Assembly (NCBI GenBank): GCA_029931535.1
Contig: JAQPZY010001176.1
Location: 367,501-431,500, forward strand
Length of the DNA: 64,000 nt
Reading direction: 5' to 3'
Source of the DNA: Margaritifera margaritifera
Taxonomy: Eukaryota; Mollusca; Bivalvia; Unionida; Margaritiferidae
The position numbers and the translations under genes were made by a program. The stretch's first letter is position 1, and the number at the start of each line of letters is the position of its first letter. The notes under the pieces were generated by a model. It was not told the origin of the DNA. It did not search any database and worked only from the letters and a program-made list of their open reading frames with translations. This document shows positions 42,985-55,419 of this stretch, piece after piece.

Positions 42985-44115
42985 ATCGAGGATTCTCTGC
43001 ATACATACGATGATTCTGAAAGGTCAGGCAGTGCTATCTCTGCATACATACGATGATTCTGAAAGGTCAGGCAGTGCTATCTCTGCATACATCCGATGAT
43101 TCTGAAAGGTCAGGCAGTGCTATCTCTGCATACATCCGATGATTCTGAAAGCCAGGCAGTGCTATCTCTGCATACATACGATGATTCTGAAAGGTCAGGC
43201 AGTGCTATCTCTGCATACATCCGATGATTCTGAAAGTCAGGCAGTGCTATCTCTGCATACATACGACGAGTCTGAAAGGTCAGGCAGTGCTATCTCTGCA
43301 TACATGCGACGAGTCTGAAAGGCCAGGCAGTGCTATCTCTGCATACATACGACGAGTCTGAAAGGTCAGGCAGTGCTATCTTTGCATACATACAATGAGT
43401 CTGAAAGGTCAGGCAGTGCTATCTCTGCATACATACTACGAGTCTGAAAGGTCAGGCAGTGCTATCTTTGCATACATACGATGAGTCTGAAAGGTCAGGC
43501 AGTACTATCTCTGCATACATACGACGAGTCTGAAAGGGCATACATACGACGAGTCTGAAAGGTCAGGCAGTACTATCTCTGCATACATACGATGAGTCTT
43601 AAAGGTCTGGCAGTGCTATCTCTGCATACATGCGACGAGTCTGAAAGGTCAGGCAGTGCCATCTCCGCATACATGTGACGAGTCTGAAAGGTCAGGCAGT
43701 GCTATCTCTGCATACATACGACGAGTCTGAAAGGTCAGGCAGTGCTATCTCTGCATACATACGATGAGTCTGAAAGGTCAGACAGTACTATCTCTGCATA
43801 CATACGACGAGTCTGAAAGGGCATACACGCGACGAGTCTGAAAGGTCAGGCAGTGCTATCTCTTCATACATGCGACGATTCTGAATTTCAGGCAGTGCTA
43901 TCTCTGCATACATACGATGATTCTGAAAGGTCAGGCAGTGCTATCTCTGCACACATACGATGAGTCTGAAAGGTCAGGCAGTGCTATCTCTGCATACATA
44001 CGACGAGTCTGAAAGGTCAGGCAGTGCTATCTCTGCATACATACGATGAGTCTGAAAGGTCAGGCAGTGCTATCTCTGCATACATACGATAAGTCTGAAA
44101 GGTCAGGCAGTGCTG
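42985..44115. repeat. 43-bp minisatellite, about 26 copies
   Basis: Units of ATCTCTGCATACATACGATG, ATTCTGAAAGGTCAGGCAGT and GCT repeat every 43 bases. Early units carry GATGATTC and later ones GACGAGTC. Two units near 43540 and 43820 are internally deleted in the same way (GAAAGGGCATACA), pointing to block duplication. Confidence 0.96.
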
Positions 44116-44325
44116 TCTATATACCTCAGAACATCAATCAAACATTGCAGTCCGGGTGACACATTGCAACTATCAACTAAAACTTTGGAAAAACTTTAAA
44201 AGCTCAAACGTTATTTTCAGGCTGTTCATCCAATGCCGACACTTATGTTTCAATATATTCGAAACAGTAAAACACAAATAGATTGCAATAAACTTTCTTG
44301 CAGAAGCCTAGTGATCATTTGTTGA

Positions 44326-44985
44326 CTGCGACCTTGTATGATCTCAGTACATAAAAAAATCCACTGTGTCCTTGTATGCAGTGGCGTACTAAGGGTAAAT
44401 CGCGCCCGGGTCGACGATGATGGCCCAAGGGGCCAGAATACGAGGCCCGAATTTTTATCAGTTGTTTTGGCGCCCCATGACCTCTGGCGCCCGGGGCAAC
44501 CGCCCCGCCCCCCACTCCGTTAGTACGCTACTGCTTGTATGATCTAAGTACATACAAAATCAACTGTGTCCTTGTATGATCTAAGCATATACAAAATCCA
44601 CTGTGACCTTGTATGATCTAAGCACATACAAAAATCCACTGTGTCCTTGGATGATCTAAGCACATATAAAATCCACTGTGTTCTTGTATGATCTAAGCAC
44701 ATACAAAATCCAATGTGTTCTTGTATGATCAAAGCACATACAAAAATCCACTGTGTCCTTGGATGATCTAAGCACATACAAAATCCACTGTGTTCTTGTA
44801 TTATGAAAGCACATATAAAATCCAATGTGTCTTTGTATGATCAAAGCACATATAAAATCCACTGTGTTCTTGTATGATCAAAACACATATAACAATCCAC
44901 TGTGTCCTTGTATGATCAAAGCACGTACAAAAATACACTGTGTCCTTGTACTATCTAAGCACATACAAAATCCACTGTGTGAAAA
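44326..44985. repeat. 37-bp minisatellite, about 13 copies, split by a MITE
   Basis: Units of CTTGTATGATCTAAGCACAT plus ACAAAATCCACTGTGTC repeat every 37-38 bases. The first unit is separated from the rest by the hAT MITE at 44379-44533. Apparent proteins on both strands are repeat artefacts. Confidence 0.95.
44379..44533. mobile_element. hAT-type MITE, 155 bp, nested in the 37-bp array
   Basis: GC-rich element with termini CAGTGGCGTACTAA and, inverted, CAGTAGCGTACTAA (one mismatch in 14). It is flanked by a perfect 8-bp duplication, CTTGTATG, at 44371-44378 and 44534-44541; this 8-mer is part of the array unit itself. No coding capacity. The CAGTGGCG end and 8-bp duplication assign it to hAT. 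It must be younger than the array. Confidence 0.92.
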
Positions 44986-45109
44986 CTATCGTTCAAAGTG
45001 TAAATGCGAACCTTCATTGTTTACCTTCCTTTTAGCATAACGATTGGATAAAATAATTGTGAAATCAAACGGATATAATAAAGGTAAAAATATAAGCTTC
45101 CAATTCTCT

Positions 45110-45150
45110 CCCCCCCCACACACACACACACAAATATATATATATATATT
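45110..45150. repeat. (CA)n-(AT)n microsatellite
   Basis: Short compound dinucleotide run following a C8 stretch. Confidence 0.9.
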
Positions 45151-45458
45151 CTTTCACTCACTACGTAACATGGTCACGTGACTCGTCATTTAGAGTCGAC
45201 CTTGGGTGGCAGGTTTACAGAGATTCAGAGTGGACAAGAGTTATTATGAAAACCAATTAAAAAATCCAATTCTCTAACGAAACGAAAAAATGCTAAAACA
45301 TTAATATTTGAGAAAATGATGAAAGATCTTTGAAAATTTGCTCAGTTTCTTTCATTTGTGAGCTTAATTTATCAATATTCTTCACAATTCCCGTATCTTT
45401 TGTCGTACACTACGGTAGCGCTGCGACGTCATCTAGGTCAATCATGAAAACCCTAACA

Positions 45459-45692
45459 CAGTCAACCCTGGTTACAACGACATTAGTTATAACGGAATAT
45501 TCACTTAACGACGAAATATCGGTCGAAACAAACGTAAGCAATATTAAAGATGTGACGGTTACAACGGAATATTCGAGTTTCGCCACCGACCTTGAGTTTT
45601 TGTAACAAATGTATACAATATTAAAGATGTGACGGTTACAACGGAATATTCGAGTTTCGGCTCCGACCTTGAGCTTTTGTAATAAACGTATA
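45459..45692. mobile_element. Possible pogo/Tigger-like element fragment with an internal 77-bp duplication
   Basis: Begins CAGTCAACCCTGGTTACAAC and continues with ACATTAGTTATAACGGAATA, which resembles the pogo/Tigger terminal pattern CAGT...AACC(C/T)NGTTA(T/C)AACG. A 77-bp segment including GATGTGACGGTTACAACGGA is then present twice in tandem. No matching opposite terminus or TA duplication was found, so it is at best a fragment. Confidence 0.4.
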
Positions 45693-45694
45693 CA

Positions 45695-46320
<626 letters not shown>

Positions 46321-46469
46321 ATTATCAAAAAATGATGCTACAAAGTTGGTGGTATAGGCATTCGTGTGTAGCAGACATACCCGCATGTCGACCCAGTAAT
46401 TAATTCTCATCTAAGTACACAGACCATCTGGATTCCTACTACAGAAATCAAGGTATATAGAATTTATTA

Positions 46470-46626
46470 TAAAGAATTACAAATATACACCAAACAGAGC
46501 GGAAAGTGCGAACCCTGGATTCTACAGGAGAATGCTTGATGATAACATCAACATAATTTTTAAATACGAATAAATTACGAATAAATAATATTATCATACA
46601 GGTTAGAGAATTTTAATTCGTACTCT
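46470..46626 (-). mobile_element. SINE copy 2, lacking the tRNA head
   Basis: About 150 bp matching the body of 46095-46320 (shared AATTACAAATATACACCAAA, CAGGAGAATGCTTGAT and ATACAGGTTAGAGAATTTTA). Homology stops at TTCG(A/T)ACTCT, exactly where the tRNA-like head begins in copy 1. The sequence then passes into an (AT)n run. It is 5'-truncated relative to copy 1 and carries small insertions. Confidence 0.75.
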
Positions 46627-46629
46627 GTT

Positions 46630-46630
<1 letters not shown>

Positions 46631-46697
<67 letters not shown>
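46631..46697. repeat. (AT)n microsatellite
   Basis: AT run directly at the broken 5' side of SINE copy 2. Confidence 0.95.
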
Positions 46698-46699
<2 letters not shown>

Positions 46700-46875
46700 T
46701 TAAGAATAAGATATTAAGAACAAAAATATTTGCAGAAGTAAATATGTCAGAACGAACCATACGAGACAATAGGCACCAAAAATGACACGAAAGACCTGAA
46801 TACATATCTACAAATGTGCGTAAACTTTAGGAATTATGGCAACACATCAATCTATAATATATATCGTAAGCACTA

Positions 46876-46961
46876 TGTATGTATGTATGTATGTATGTAT
46901 GTATGTATGTATGTATGTATGTATGTATGTATGTATGTATGTATGTATGTATGTATGTATT
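46876..46961. repeat. (GTAT)n microsatellite
   Basis: About 21 units of the same tetranucleotide as at 8450-8848. Confidence 0.95.
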
Positions 46962-47164
46962 ATGTACTTAAGCGTGTGTGCGTGCGTGCGTATGTCAATG
47001 CATGTATTGGCAGGTAGGTATGCACGCATGTATGTATCCTGATGCTTAATATTATAGACCTGGCCTGAATTTCACCAACCAAACTTAAATCTGGGACTAA
47101 AATTTAGTTTGGAATCCTAGTAACTCATTGGTTGAAATTTAAGTCTGACTTAAAATGAATCTAT

Positions 47165-47355
47165 CAAATGTTGTTTTTTTTAGACATGCTGGTGAAATGG
47201 GGTCTGGTATATATTGCAAGCTCATTGGTATTATTTTTTTAGACATGCTGGCGAAATGGGGCCTGGTATATATTGCAAGCTTATTGATGTTTATTTTTTT
47301 TAAGACATGCTGGCGAAATGGGGCCTGGTATATATTGCAATCTCATTGGTATTTT
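47165..47355. repeat. About 60-bp tandem repeat, 3 copies
   Basis: Units contain AGACATGCTGGCGAAATGGG and CCTGGTATATATTGCAAGCT, spaced 59 and 62 bases apart because of T-run length differences. Confidence 0.92.
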
Positions 47356-47359
47356 TTGC

Positions 47360-47800
47360 ACACTGTAAAGTATTTAAACACAATAAAATGCATAATTTGG
47401 TACATTTATATAACGGGTAATAAGACAACTCTTACTATGTTATCATAAATATGTATAATTAGCAATCCTTCACAAACAAGTACAAGTAACATCGTATCAT
47501 ATGCGAATTGAAACCATATTCAAACATCGAGATCATATGATAAATTAGAATACATGTAGTAAATTGATTGAACCACTGTCATAAACAAAAATGTAAAAGA
47601 AGCAAGTATCCATGATTCCTTACGCTAGTCTTTGTATGTGCGTGACCCGTAACTGTCAATATACCTGCCTTGATCTTCGCACGAAAGACAACCATGTGAA
47701 TTAAATCCTAGTTATGTATACAGTAAGACAATTAGGTGCATGCTTTAAGGCAAAATGTGAAAAAATCAAAAGCGACCACAAAGTAATCAGATTATTATGC
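47360..47800. other. Unassigned AT-rich DNA
   Basis: Nothing recognised. Confidence 0.45.
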
Positions 47801-47814
47801 TCTTGTCGACTCTG

Positions 47815-48042
47815 ATAAACGCTTTTGTGGATTATTGACGCCATTAGTACTGACGATACTTGTAAGAGTCTGAATGGGACTTAGATGAACACGCTTGGTA
47901 TTATTGATGCCACTAGTACTGACGATAATTTGAAAGAGTCTGAATGGGACTTAGATGAACGCGCTTGTTATTATTGATGTCACTAGTACTGACGATAATT
48001 TGATAGAGTCTGAATGGGACTTAGATGAACACGCTTGTTGTT
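47815..48042. repeat. 70-bp minisatellite, left block (about 3 copies)
   Basis: Units containing GCCACTAGTACTGACGATAA and GAGTCTGAATGGGACTTAGA repeat every 70 bases. The array resumes at 48932 after a LINE fragment. Confidence 0.93.
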
Positions 48043-48690
48043 AGATAATAGAAAATATATATCGGTAATATATAATCTAATGCTTACTGACATAGAAAAC
48101 CGTCCTGGAAAGAAAAATTGGGCATTGTTAGTCCGGCATTTATTAAATAGTCTGGGTCTGGGGGAAGTGTGGATAAATCAAGCTGTTGGGAATATAAATT
48201 GTTCTTATCCTTAGTTAAACAACGGATATCTGACCAGTTTATTCAAAATTGGCAATCAAGAATCAGAGAATCTTCAAGAGCTAGATTATATAGAAATTTG
48301 TCAAAATATTTTGACTATAAGGAGTATTTAGATATAGTAACAGTGACAAAATTTAGAAAATCCCTTTCAAAAATAAGAATGTCTGCCCATACTTTACATG
48401 TTGAATCAGGGAGATGGAAGAGATCACATTGCACCCCACTACATCAAAGAATTTGTATTTTTTGCAACGTGCTGGAAGATGAGTATAACTTTGTTTTAGA
48501 ATGCCAATGTTATTTGCTCTAAGAAAGAAGTATATAAACTCTTATTTTTGGAAAGGACCAAATTGAAATTTATTAAATTACTCAGTTCCACTAAAACTAC
48601 CGAGGTATGAAATCTGGGAAATTATATTCATAGAGCACTAATTGAACGTAATAATATGATGAATGCGACTTAAATTACATGATTGAATTA
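48043..48690 (+). pseudogene. LINE 3' fragment (C-terminal domain of ORF2)
   Basis: Encodes, with one frameshift near 48175, the C-terminal end of a non-LTR retrotransposon ORF2. The first frame contains LTDIENRPGKKNWALLVRHL. The second contains LVKQRISDQFIQNWQSRI, then TVTKFRKSLSKIRMSAHTLH, VESGRW, and the terminal CIFCNVLEDEYNFVLEC motif. The same order (a W...L block, an ExGRW-like block, then a C-x2-C...E-C motif) is seen at the end of the LINE at 57.8-62.8 kb, so both belong to the same broad group. It lies between two blocks of a 70-bp array. Confidence 0.8.
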
Positions 48691-48931
48691 GTTAGTTATT
48701 AGTTATTATTATTTTTTTTTTCTCTTCGTGTCATCTCCATTTCATTGATTAATAAATGCATTACTATCTCTCATATTTCATGTATAATGTTCTTATAATA
48801 CTAATAAGAAAAGCATTGTGAATACTACTTATATATTGATAATACTTTTTATGTCTTCTCCCGAAGGAGCTTGTATTTAAACGCGCGCATGTGATTCAAC
48901 AAACATAGTCTGGAGTAGTTGACAGGTCACA
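48691..48931. other. LINE 3' untranslated region or unassigned DNA
   Basis: AT-rich sequence between the LINE coding fragment and the resumption of the 70-bp array. It probably contains the 3' end of the inserted LINE. Confidence 0.45.
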
Positions 48932-49095
48932 CGATAATTTGATAGAGTCTGAATGGGACTTAGATGAACGCGCTTGTTATTATTGATGTCACTAGTACTG
49001 ACGATAATTTGATAGAGTCTGAATGGGACTTAGATGAACACGCTTGTTATTATTGATGCCACTAGTACTGACGATACTTTAATAGAGTCTGAGTG
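48932..49095. repeat. 70-bp minisatellite, right block (about 2.3 copies)
   Basis: Same unit and phase-compatible sequence as 47815-48042. About 20-25 bases of one unit are missing between the blocks apart from the insertion. Confidence 0.93.
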
Positions 49096-49099
49096 AGAC

Positions 49100-49580
49100 G
49101 TAGACAAAGATGCTAACCCAGCAATAATTCCGCATATGTTCTTTATATTTAAATTTCAAGATTGCTTAATTTTCATCAATTGCATTTACTTTGTCCTCTA
49201 AACGTTTGATCAGTGACTGATCCTGTGAGTGGAGTATATTCACTGAAGCCCGTTTTTCATCCGATACCGCTTTGCTATTTCTGCTATCACACTTCTTCGC
49301 TGACAACTGTGTCACACTTCCTGTGATTGTGAGACCGCAGAGACCCAGCATCCTTCATCTTAGCCAAAGTACTGACTCTCTGTACTATTTCCCCACGATC
49401 CACCGCCCATTAGTCTGGTTCCCTGCTTCGTATACTCTCTGTTACGTACTCTGCTGCACGACTAACTAATCGGGAGACTCAGATTTTACTAGTTAACGGC
49501 CTATGCTATTGACTTGCCAATTTAGGCTTGGCACAAGCGAATCAGACTTCAGTATCTCCTCACCATCATGCAACTTAGTA
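49100..49580. other. Unassigned DNA
   Basis: Less AT-rich than its neighbours. Short open frames on both strands have no recognised domain. Confidence 0.4.
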
Positions 49581-49587
49581 ATATATC

Positions 49588-49822
49588 TTTGCAAGTCCCA
49601 TATGTCAGCGTTATTGCAAATCCCATATGTCAGCGTCATTGCAAGTCCCATATGTCAGCATCATTGCAAGTCCCATATGTCAGCGTTCTTGCAAATCCCA
49701 TATGTCAGCGTTATTGCAAATCCCATATGTCATCGTTATTGCAAATCCCATATGTCAGCGTCATTACAAGTCCCATATGTCAGCATCATTGCAAGTTCCA
49801 TATGTCAGCGTCATTTTCCTTT
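49588..49822. repeat. 25-bp minisatellite, 9 copies
   Basis: Units of GCAAGTCCCATATGTCAGCG plus TCATT repeat every 25 bases. As the period is not a multiple of three, all three + frames are open through it. Confidence 0.95.
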
Positions 49823-49824
49823 AG

Positions 49825-51885
49825 TTTCCACTTTAATTCAGAAATCTGCTTGTGAAGTGGCGCATTTCTCTCTTCGCGGGATTTCTGGAGCTCCTTCTCT
49901 TGCTTCAACAAATGATTGTCCAACAACTGATGGTCCCAATCATTCAGTGGGCGATAACGCCAAGGATATGAATTGAACTCTGTTTATATATTTTTGTAAT
50001 GTACGTACTCATGTATGTAACTTCCTATCAATTTATTCATATATCGTGTTTTTGTCAGAGAATATACATAAATTCGTGTCGGTCCATTGGAAATTAGATA
50101 AGCAAGTCATCACAAACAAAGATTTTTTTTTTGCTGTTCATTTACTTTGTCATCAGGAGTATTGTTTACGTGCGAAATTTCATAAGATTTGTCGGCCGCA
50201 TAATGTATAGTAAGGAGTTTTCATAAATGGTTGTTACTACGCTAGATCTTTTTATTATTGTCCACCGTTCTCTTTCATTTTTTTTCCCCTTCGTTTAGTT
50301 TCATGAAATTTGGATCAGATTTAAAGTCATATGGAGTAACAATTTTGTGCCAAAAATTGATGTTTATTTATTTTCATGTAGTAGAATAAGTGAGAATTTT
50401 CTCTCTTACGATCTACTAGGTAAAGAGTTAAATTTAAAGTGGTTCATGTCCTCAAGTGCTTTCGTTGCACAATGGACAAAAACTTGCCTACAACGCCTAC
50501 TCAACACCCCTGTTTACTCTTCAAACACTGGACGTTTGTATGAATAGCCATTTAAACTTCTTGTCAAGAACACAACACAAAAAATCAATTTGAAGAACCT
50601 TACTTCACTGTACTCGGAGGGACCCTTAATATTCAAAAACTATTCAAGGCCAATTATAACGCACCGCTATAGATCTACGCTTGTCAAACAGCGACATGAC
50701 GATGGGTGTTCTTTCTATCAACCATCTATGTGCCCTGGCGCCATATTGATGAAGCGTTTGATGACACCATCAAAAGATGAAACAACCTTTTCGTTGCAAC
50801 CATTCATGGTACGTCCAAATAAATACAGGTAGAAATCACCTATACCCAGTTTCTCGTGCTCGATTCCATTTATGAATAGTCCTCGGCGTAATTATTACCA
50901 CTTTAGTTACTTAAATGTAATTATGAACAAGTATACCAGCATTTGTTTAGCTTGCATTGGATGGTTACAACCATGTTCACATACAGCCAATTTCAATGAC
51001 CATAAAACATCGATGCCCTACCAAGCCGTGACCCAATTCATTCAATTATCTTCTCAAATCCTGAGCATTTGACAATATTTTTAAAACTCAAGTATTAGAC
51101 GTACAACAAACTAATTAGCAAAATCGGTCGTTTTGAAGAAATCCTCAATTGATTGTCAGCTTCAAAAAATGAGTTGGGCGTTCAAACTTCCCACTTCGTT
51201 ATTCAAGTCTTTGTGTATACCCCGTTGAACAAGACTTAGGACTATCAATTTGTCGAACGAGGCGCCCTAACGTCTGTTTATCAAGCAGTATCGAAAGGAC
51301 GGGAACACCTCCCCCTTTAACCAATTTAAATCTCTTTTAAACCTTCTGTTCACGCCAACTAATGACACGAGATTCATTAAAATCTGCTTTTGTAAAATTA
51401 GAGAGTCTTTACAGAAACATTTGTTTACGACAAGGTCTGTGCAAAAGATCTAACTTCATCAATGTTTACCCATAGGGAATGATACATAATTTGAAAGCCG
51501 ACAGTCAATTTTGAAAACGTACAAAGGCCAACTGAGCCTTATTACGGGATAAATGATCTTAAGACTCTTTTTCAAAATTATTTTACAATCAATTTTAAAA
51601 ATTCCATTTCAGATTTTGTCCCTTCCAAACTCTGGAGTGAAAAATATTCCTGTTCTTAATAATTGATCAATTTATTACATTGTATCAGCGAAATGGAGCT
51701 AATCAGGGATACGAAGTGTGTGTGATGTGTAAACCTCACAAAGACCCCTTTATAATAGAAAGAAAGAAAAAGAAAAACCCAACAGAAATGCTACAAATAA
51801 AGGATGATTCGCACAATGATTTATTATGGCAGCTCGCTATTTTTCTAGAAATCTAAATAATTGTCCATAATTCCAGCTAATGTAT
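49825..51885. other. Unassigned DNA
   Basis: Two kb without recognisable repeats. Three + strand frames of 66-80 codons (50347-50547, 50590-50832, 50872-51072) lie in succession, but I see no domain and no splice arrangement joining them. They may be remnants of an old element or chance. Confidence 0.4.
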
Positions 51886-51888
51886 GTA

Positions 51889-51935
<47 letters not shown>
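51886..51935. repeat. (AT)n microsatellite
   Basis: AT run. Confidence 0.94.
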
Positions 51936-51938
<3 letters not shown>

Positions 51939-52254
51939 CTTTGTTCTAAGCCTGGAATTAGGTCAAAACACTGTGGTCCTCTGCGAGACACGCATGATAA
52001 ACACTTTTTTGAATTTTTTTACACAACTTTGTTGGGCTGATGGCATCATAACATAGATATGTAGTTTACCCGTTTTAGACCGTTTTTTAATTTTGTCTTC
52101 TTTCTTTCTTCTATTGTTTATCCTTTGTTTGTTTATTTCCTCGTCAGTGTTTGTTTTGTGGATGTAAATTGTTTCTTCCCCTGACGAAGAGCTTGTTCAG
52201 CTCGAAACGTTGGGAAACTGTTTTGTATTTGCGCCGTTATCAATTTTTGTGTCA

Positions 52255-52256
52255 TT

Positions 52257-52321
<65 letters not shown>

Positions 52322-52352
52322 TATTTTTATATATATATATATATATATATGC
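52255..52352. repeat. (AT)n microsatellite
   Basis: AT run with a TTTTTATTTTT interruption. Confidence 0.94.
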
Positions 52353-52379
52353 AGGCGTCAGGGGGATGAAAAAATAATT

Positions 52380-52612
52380 CTGTTGAGTAATAGATGTGGG
52401 TATTTGAATGTTGTGTACTAGATGTGGATATTTGAATGTTGTGTAATAGATGTGGGTATTTGAATGTTGTGTAATAGATGTGGGTATTGGAATGTTGTTT
52501 AATAGATGTGGGTATTTGAATGTTGTGTAATAGATGTGGGTATTTGAATGTTGTGTAATAGATCTGGGTATTTGAATGTTGTGTAATAGATGTGGGTATT
52601 TGAATATTGAGG
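52380..52612. repeat. 28-bp minisatellite, about 8 copies
   Basis: Units of TGTGTAATAGATGTGGGTAT plus TTGAATGT repeat every 28 bases. Minus-strand His/Thr/Ile/Gln frames through it are artefacts. Confidence 0.95.
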
Positions 52613-52614
52613 AA

Positions 52615-53270
52615 TGTAGCAGAAGGGTCCACTCGTACATGGCCGAATGGCCGCACACGAGTATAATCCAAATTAAGTAAGTAAGCAGAAGGGTAATCAT
52701 AAATCTGGCTGGTTATGAGAGGTTAATGCTGAAGAAAGGTGATCACTATAGGAGGTTGGACTGTATTTATATGAATATGGAGAGTTGATTAATTTTCAAA
52801 ATACATAGTTCGATTGTTCAAAAAAGTTTCCCATTTTGCATAACTAGAATATTATTACAAATATTAATTTGTATTGCATTCGTGATGTTTAAATGTCAGG
52901 CTTGAATTTTTTCTCGGCAAAAGCGATGTCCTATATAAAAGACATGAATAAAATAAGTTCAAACAACAACGCACTACTTCAACTTCAAGGAAGAAGATAG
53001 AAATATGTCAATATATTAATTAATTCATCAATTGATCGCTCGATCGATCAATTAATCGATCCACAGACTGATTTGCTGGTTGGTGGGTAGGTCGGTTGTT
53101 TGATAGGGTAGTTAGTTAATTTAAATTGAATTGTTTATAATTATGTTTCTCATAAAACGTAAGACGTGGAAAAGGCATTGTTCCATTCAATAAGCTAAAT
53201 TTGAAGAGTTGTTGAAAATGAGATTCTACCTCACAGTAAATGTTGAAATATAAATTGCTTGCTTTATTGA
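52615..53270. other. Unassigned AT-rich DNA
   Basis: Contains a short (ATCG/GATC)-rich patch at 53030-53065. Nothing else recognised. Confidence 0.45.
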
Positions 53271-53274
53271 TTCA

Positions 53275-53437
53275 GTGATGGTTTGTTGCACATCAGCACA
53301 TAAAAGACCGTCCAGTGCTGAGACAATAACATTAAAGTGCCTTGCGCAGAGATCCTGGCTGGTCTGGGCAGGATTCGGAACTACATCCAACTGGTAGTGA
53401 GTCAGGCATGCTAATCACTAAGCCACCGCGGCAACCT
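53275..53437 (-). mobile_element. tRNA-derived SINE
   Basis: On the minus strand, from 53437: GCCGCGGTGGCTTAGTGATTAG contains the A box TGGCTTAGTGA. It is followed by GCCTGACTCACTACCAG and a B-box-like GTTCCGAATCC (one extra base against GTTCGAATCC). A non-tRNA body with AAGGCACTTTAATGTTATTG follows, ending near 53275. The head resembles a tRNA but the extra base and poor stem pairing argue against a functional tRNA. It is unrelated in sequence to the SINE at 46 kb. Confidence 0.65.
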
Positions 53438-53439
53438 GA

Positions 53440-55300
53440 TAAATATATCAGTTCGGATTTAGACATTATAGGTGACAAATCTTGTTATATGACCCACACA
53501 CTGGTTAATTATAATGCACTGGCAAGGAGGATATTTCTACGCACTGGGAACGATAAACATGGCGGAATCAGAAACCCTGGAGAGGGTTCGTGAACAATAT
53601 CTCTGTTTTATTTATACGAAGACAATAATCCTGCTACTGGTATTAGTCACACTGAATGTCTAAAAGATTCAACTTTTGACTCTTGTTTTCCATAAAAATG
53701 AATTTCGTAAGATTTAGCTGTCAAACTGGTCACTGATTGTAGCATGCAGTAGTATGCATATGAAAGTACGTGCACGCTTGTAAATGTTAAATTATTAGTA
53801 TCGCGAGTACGGATACGAGAACAAAGTGATTAAACTTGCAAATTCTAAAACAGTACCATATTTTAAAAAAAAATAATATTCAGGTCATTTACAAGATAGG
53901 GTCACCATCTAACAAACGAATATCAACGAGGAAGCAAAAGAGTTACCATCAAACGAATAAAAAGCTGTAGAAAGAAATAACTGGACACTGTGTTCTACAA
54001 GCTACATCACATTGGACACTATGTTCTACAAACTACATAACATAGAAGGAAGCTTGAACCGAGGTTTCATTTTGTTAAAGATAATTGCAAAATGAATTGG
54101 AACAATAGATGAGAATCTCGAACAAATGGAGGAGGACAGGGAAAAGAATTTGACAGCATAGTAAACAGAAGAGTTAATAGAGGAAAGGGTTTTTATATGG
54201 GACACTGTCTATATAAACTTTATGTTGCTTTTTGGTATCGGGTATATCATACACAAATTGGAATCTTTACCAAGACCTGGACAAAGTGGAGTTAAAAACA
54301 AAATGAACACAAAAAACAAGAAATGAAGACGTGGGAGACTTTGTACACCCTAACAACCACTATTACATTCCTGCAATGTTGTAGCTCGTGCTTTACACAA
54401 TTTGTGCATTTTAAATGTCAGAGACAAAGAACATTGTAAATGACGTCGTCCTTTACGACAACCTTGCAGCGAAACAACAATTTCATTTATTACACATCGT
54501 TTAAACCGTTTTCACAGTTTTGTACATCACGCAGATGCAAAAACCAATCGTTTACAACATAGTGTTTCCATCTAAAAATTTATATCGAAATTTTACCTTA
54601 AGTAAATTACATCAGATGTATTCCAAATGACGCTGGGGACTCAGCGTTCAAAGGCACGGTTAGTACCGTGTTTTATCAATGCCATTTTGCTTCTGAAACA
54701 CTTCGGACAATAAATGCAACGTTTAATGTCTGACAGAAAGTCAGTAATGTTTTTTTTTTTGTTTGTTTTTTTTTTTTTTTTTGTTTAAATTGGGTTGTAT
54801 TTTAAGAATGAAAATATTCAATACTTTTATAGTTTTGATTGTGTAGAATGTTGTTATGATACGAACTGAGACACTTGCAAATTTATCCAAATTTGTGTAG
54901 ATAATGTATACTGCTTTGTGCAACCCATACAATAAAGTCATTTTAAGTGCATGCAAAGAAGTAATTCTTACCTTTTGGAGCAAGAGGTATCAAAGTCTTC
55001 ACCATCCATATATTTAACTTTGTCTTAAAAGTTTGCTAAATGTCCGCCTCGCCCTTTTTAGATTTCTCCCACTTTGGGTAATTATATTGGAATGTTAACC
55101 ATTTGTGTTTTTGTTGCTATCGAGACACTCGGCTAGTTATGCGTAAGTCCCACATGAGACCAGCTCCTCCCTAAACTCTTTCTGATCTTGATGTCGATTC
55201 ATGCGTTCATCTGTCATTTTTTCGCTTGTATTTTATCCCAAAATTGTAAGCATTATCCAAATCGAGGAGCTTGTTTTTTTGATTGCAGAGTGTATATTGC
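53440..55300. other. Unassigned AT-rich DNA
   Basis: Contains a two-copy 32-bp repeat (ACACTGTGTTCTACAAGCTA type) at 53985-54050 and a T run at 54748-54782. No gene recognised. Confidence 0.45.
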
Positions 55301-55301
55301 T

Positions 55302-55368
<67 letters not shown>
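55302..55368. repeat. (GT)n microsatellite
   Basis: About 33 perfect units. Confidence 0.97.
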
Positions 55369-55371
<3 letters not shown>

Positions 55372-55419
55372 AGAAACACGCGCTCAATAACTGGCTTGGT
55401 TGGGTTGAGTCCAATTTAA

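Noticed and set aside
44544..44862. Cys/Asp/His-rich repeat proteins on the minus strand
   Set aside because: Translations of the 37-38-bp minisatellite in shifting frames.
45330..45605. 91-codon frame with Thr/Val-rich repeats
   Set aside because: Runs across the pogo-like terminal motif and its duplication, so it is explained by repeat sequence.
50347..51072. Three successive open frames as a multi-exon gene
   Set aside because: No domain, no consistent splice sites joining them, and lengths expected by chance in this less AT-rich stretch.
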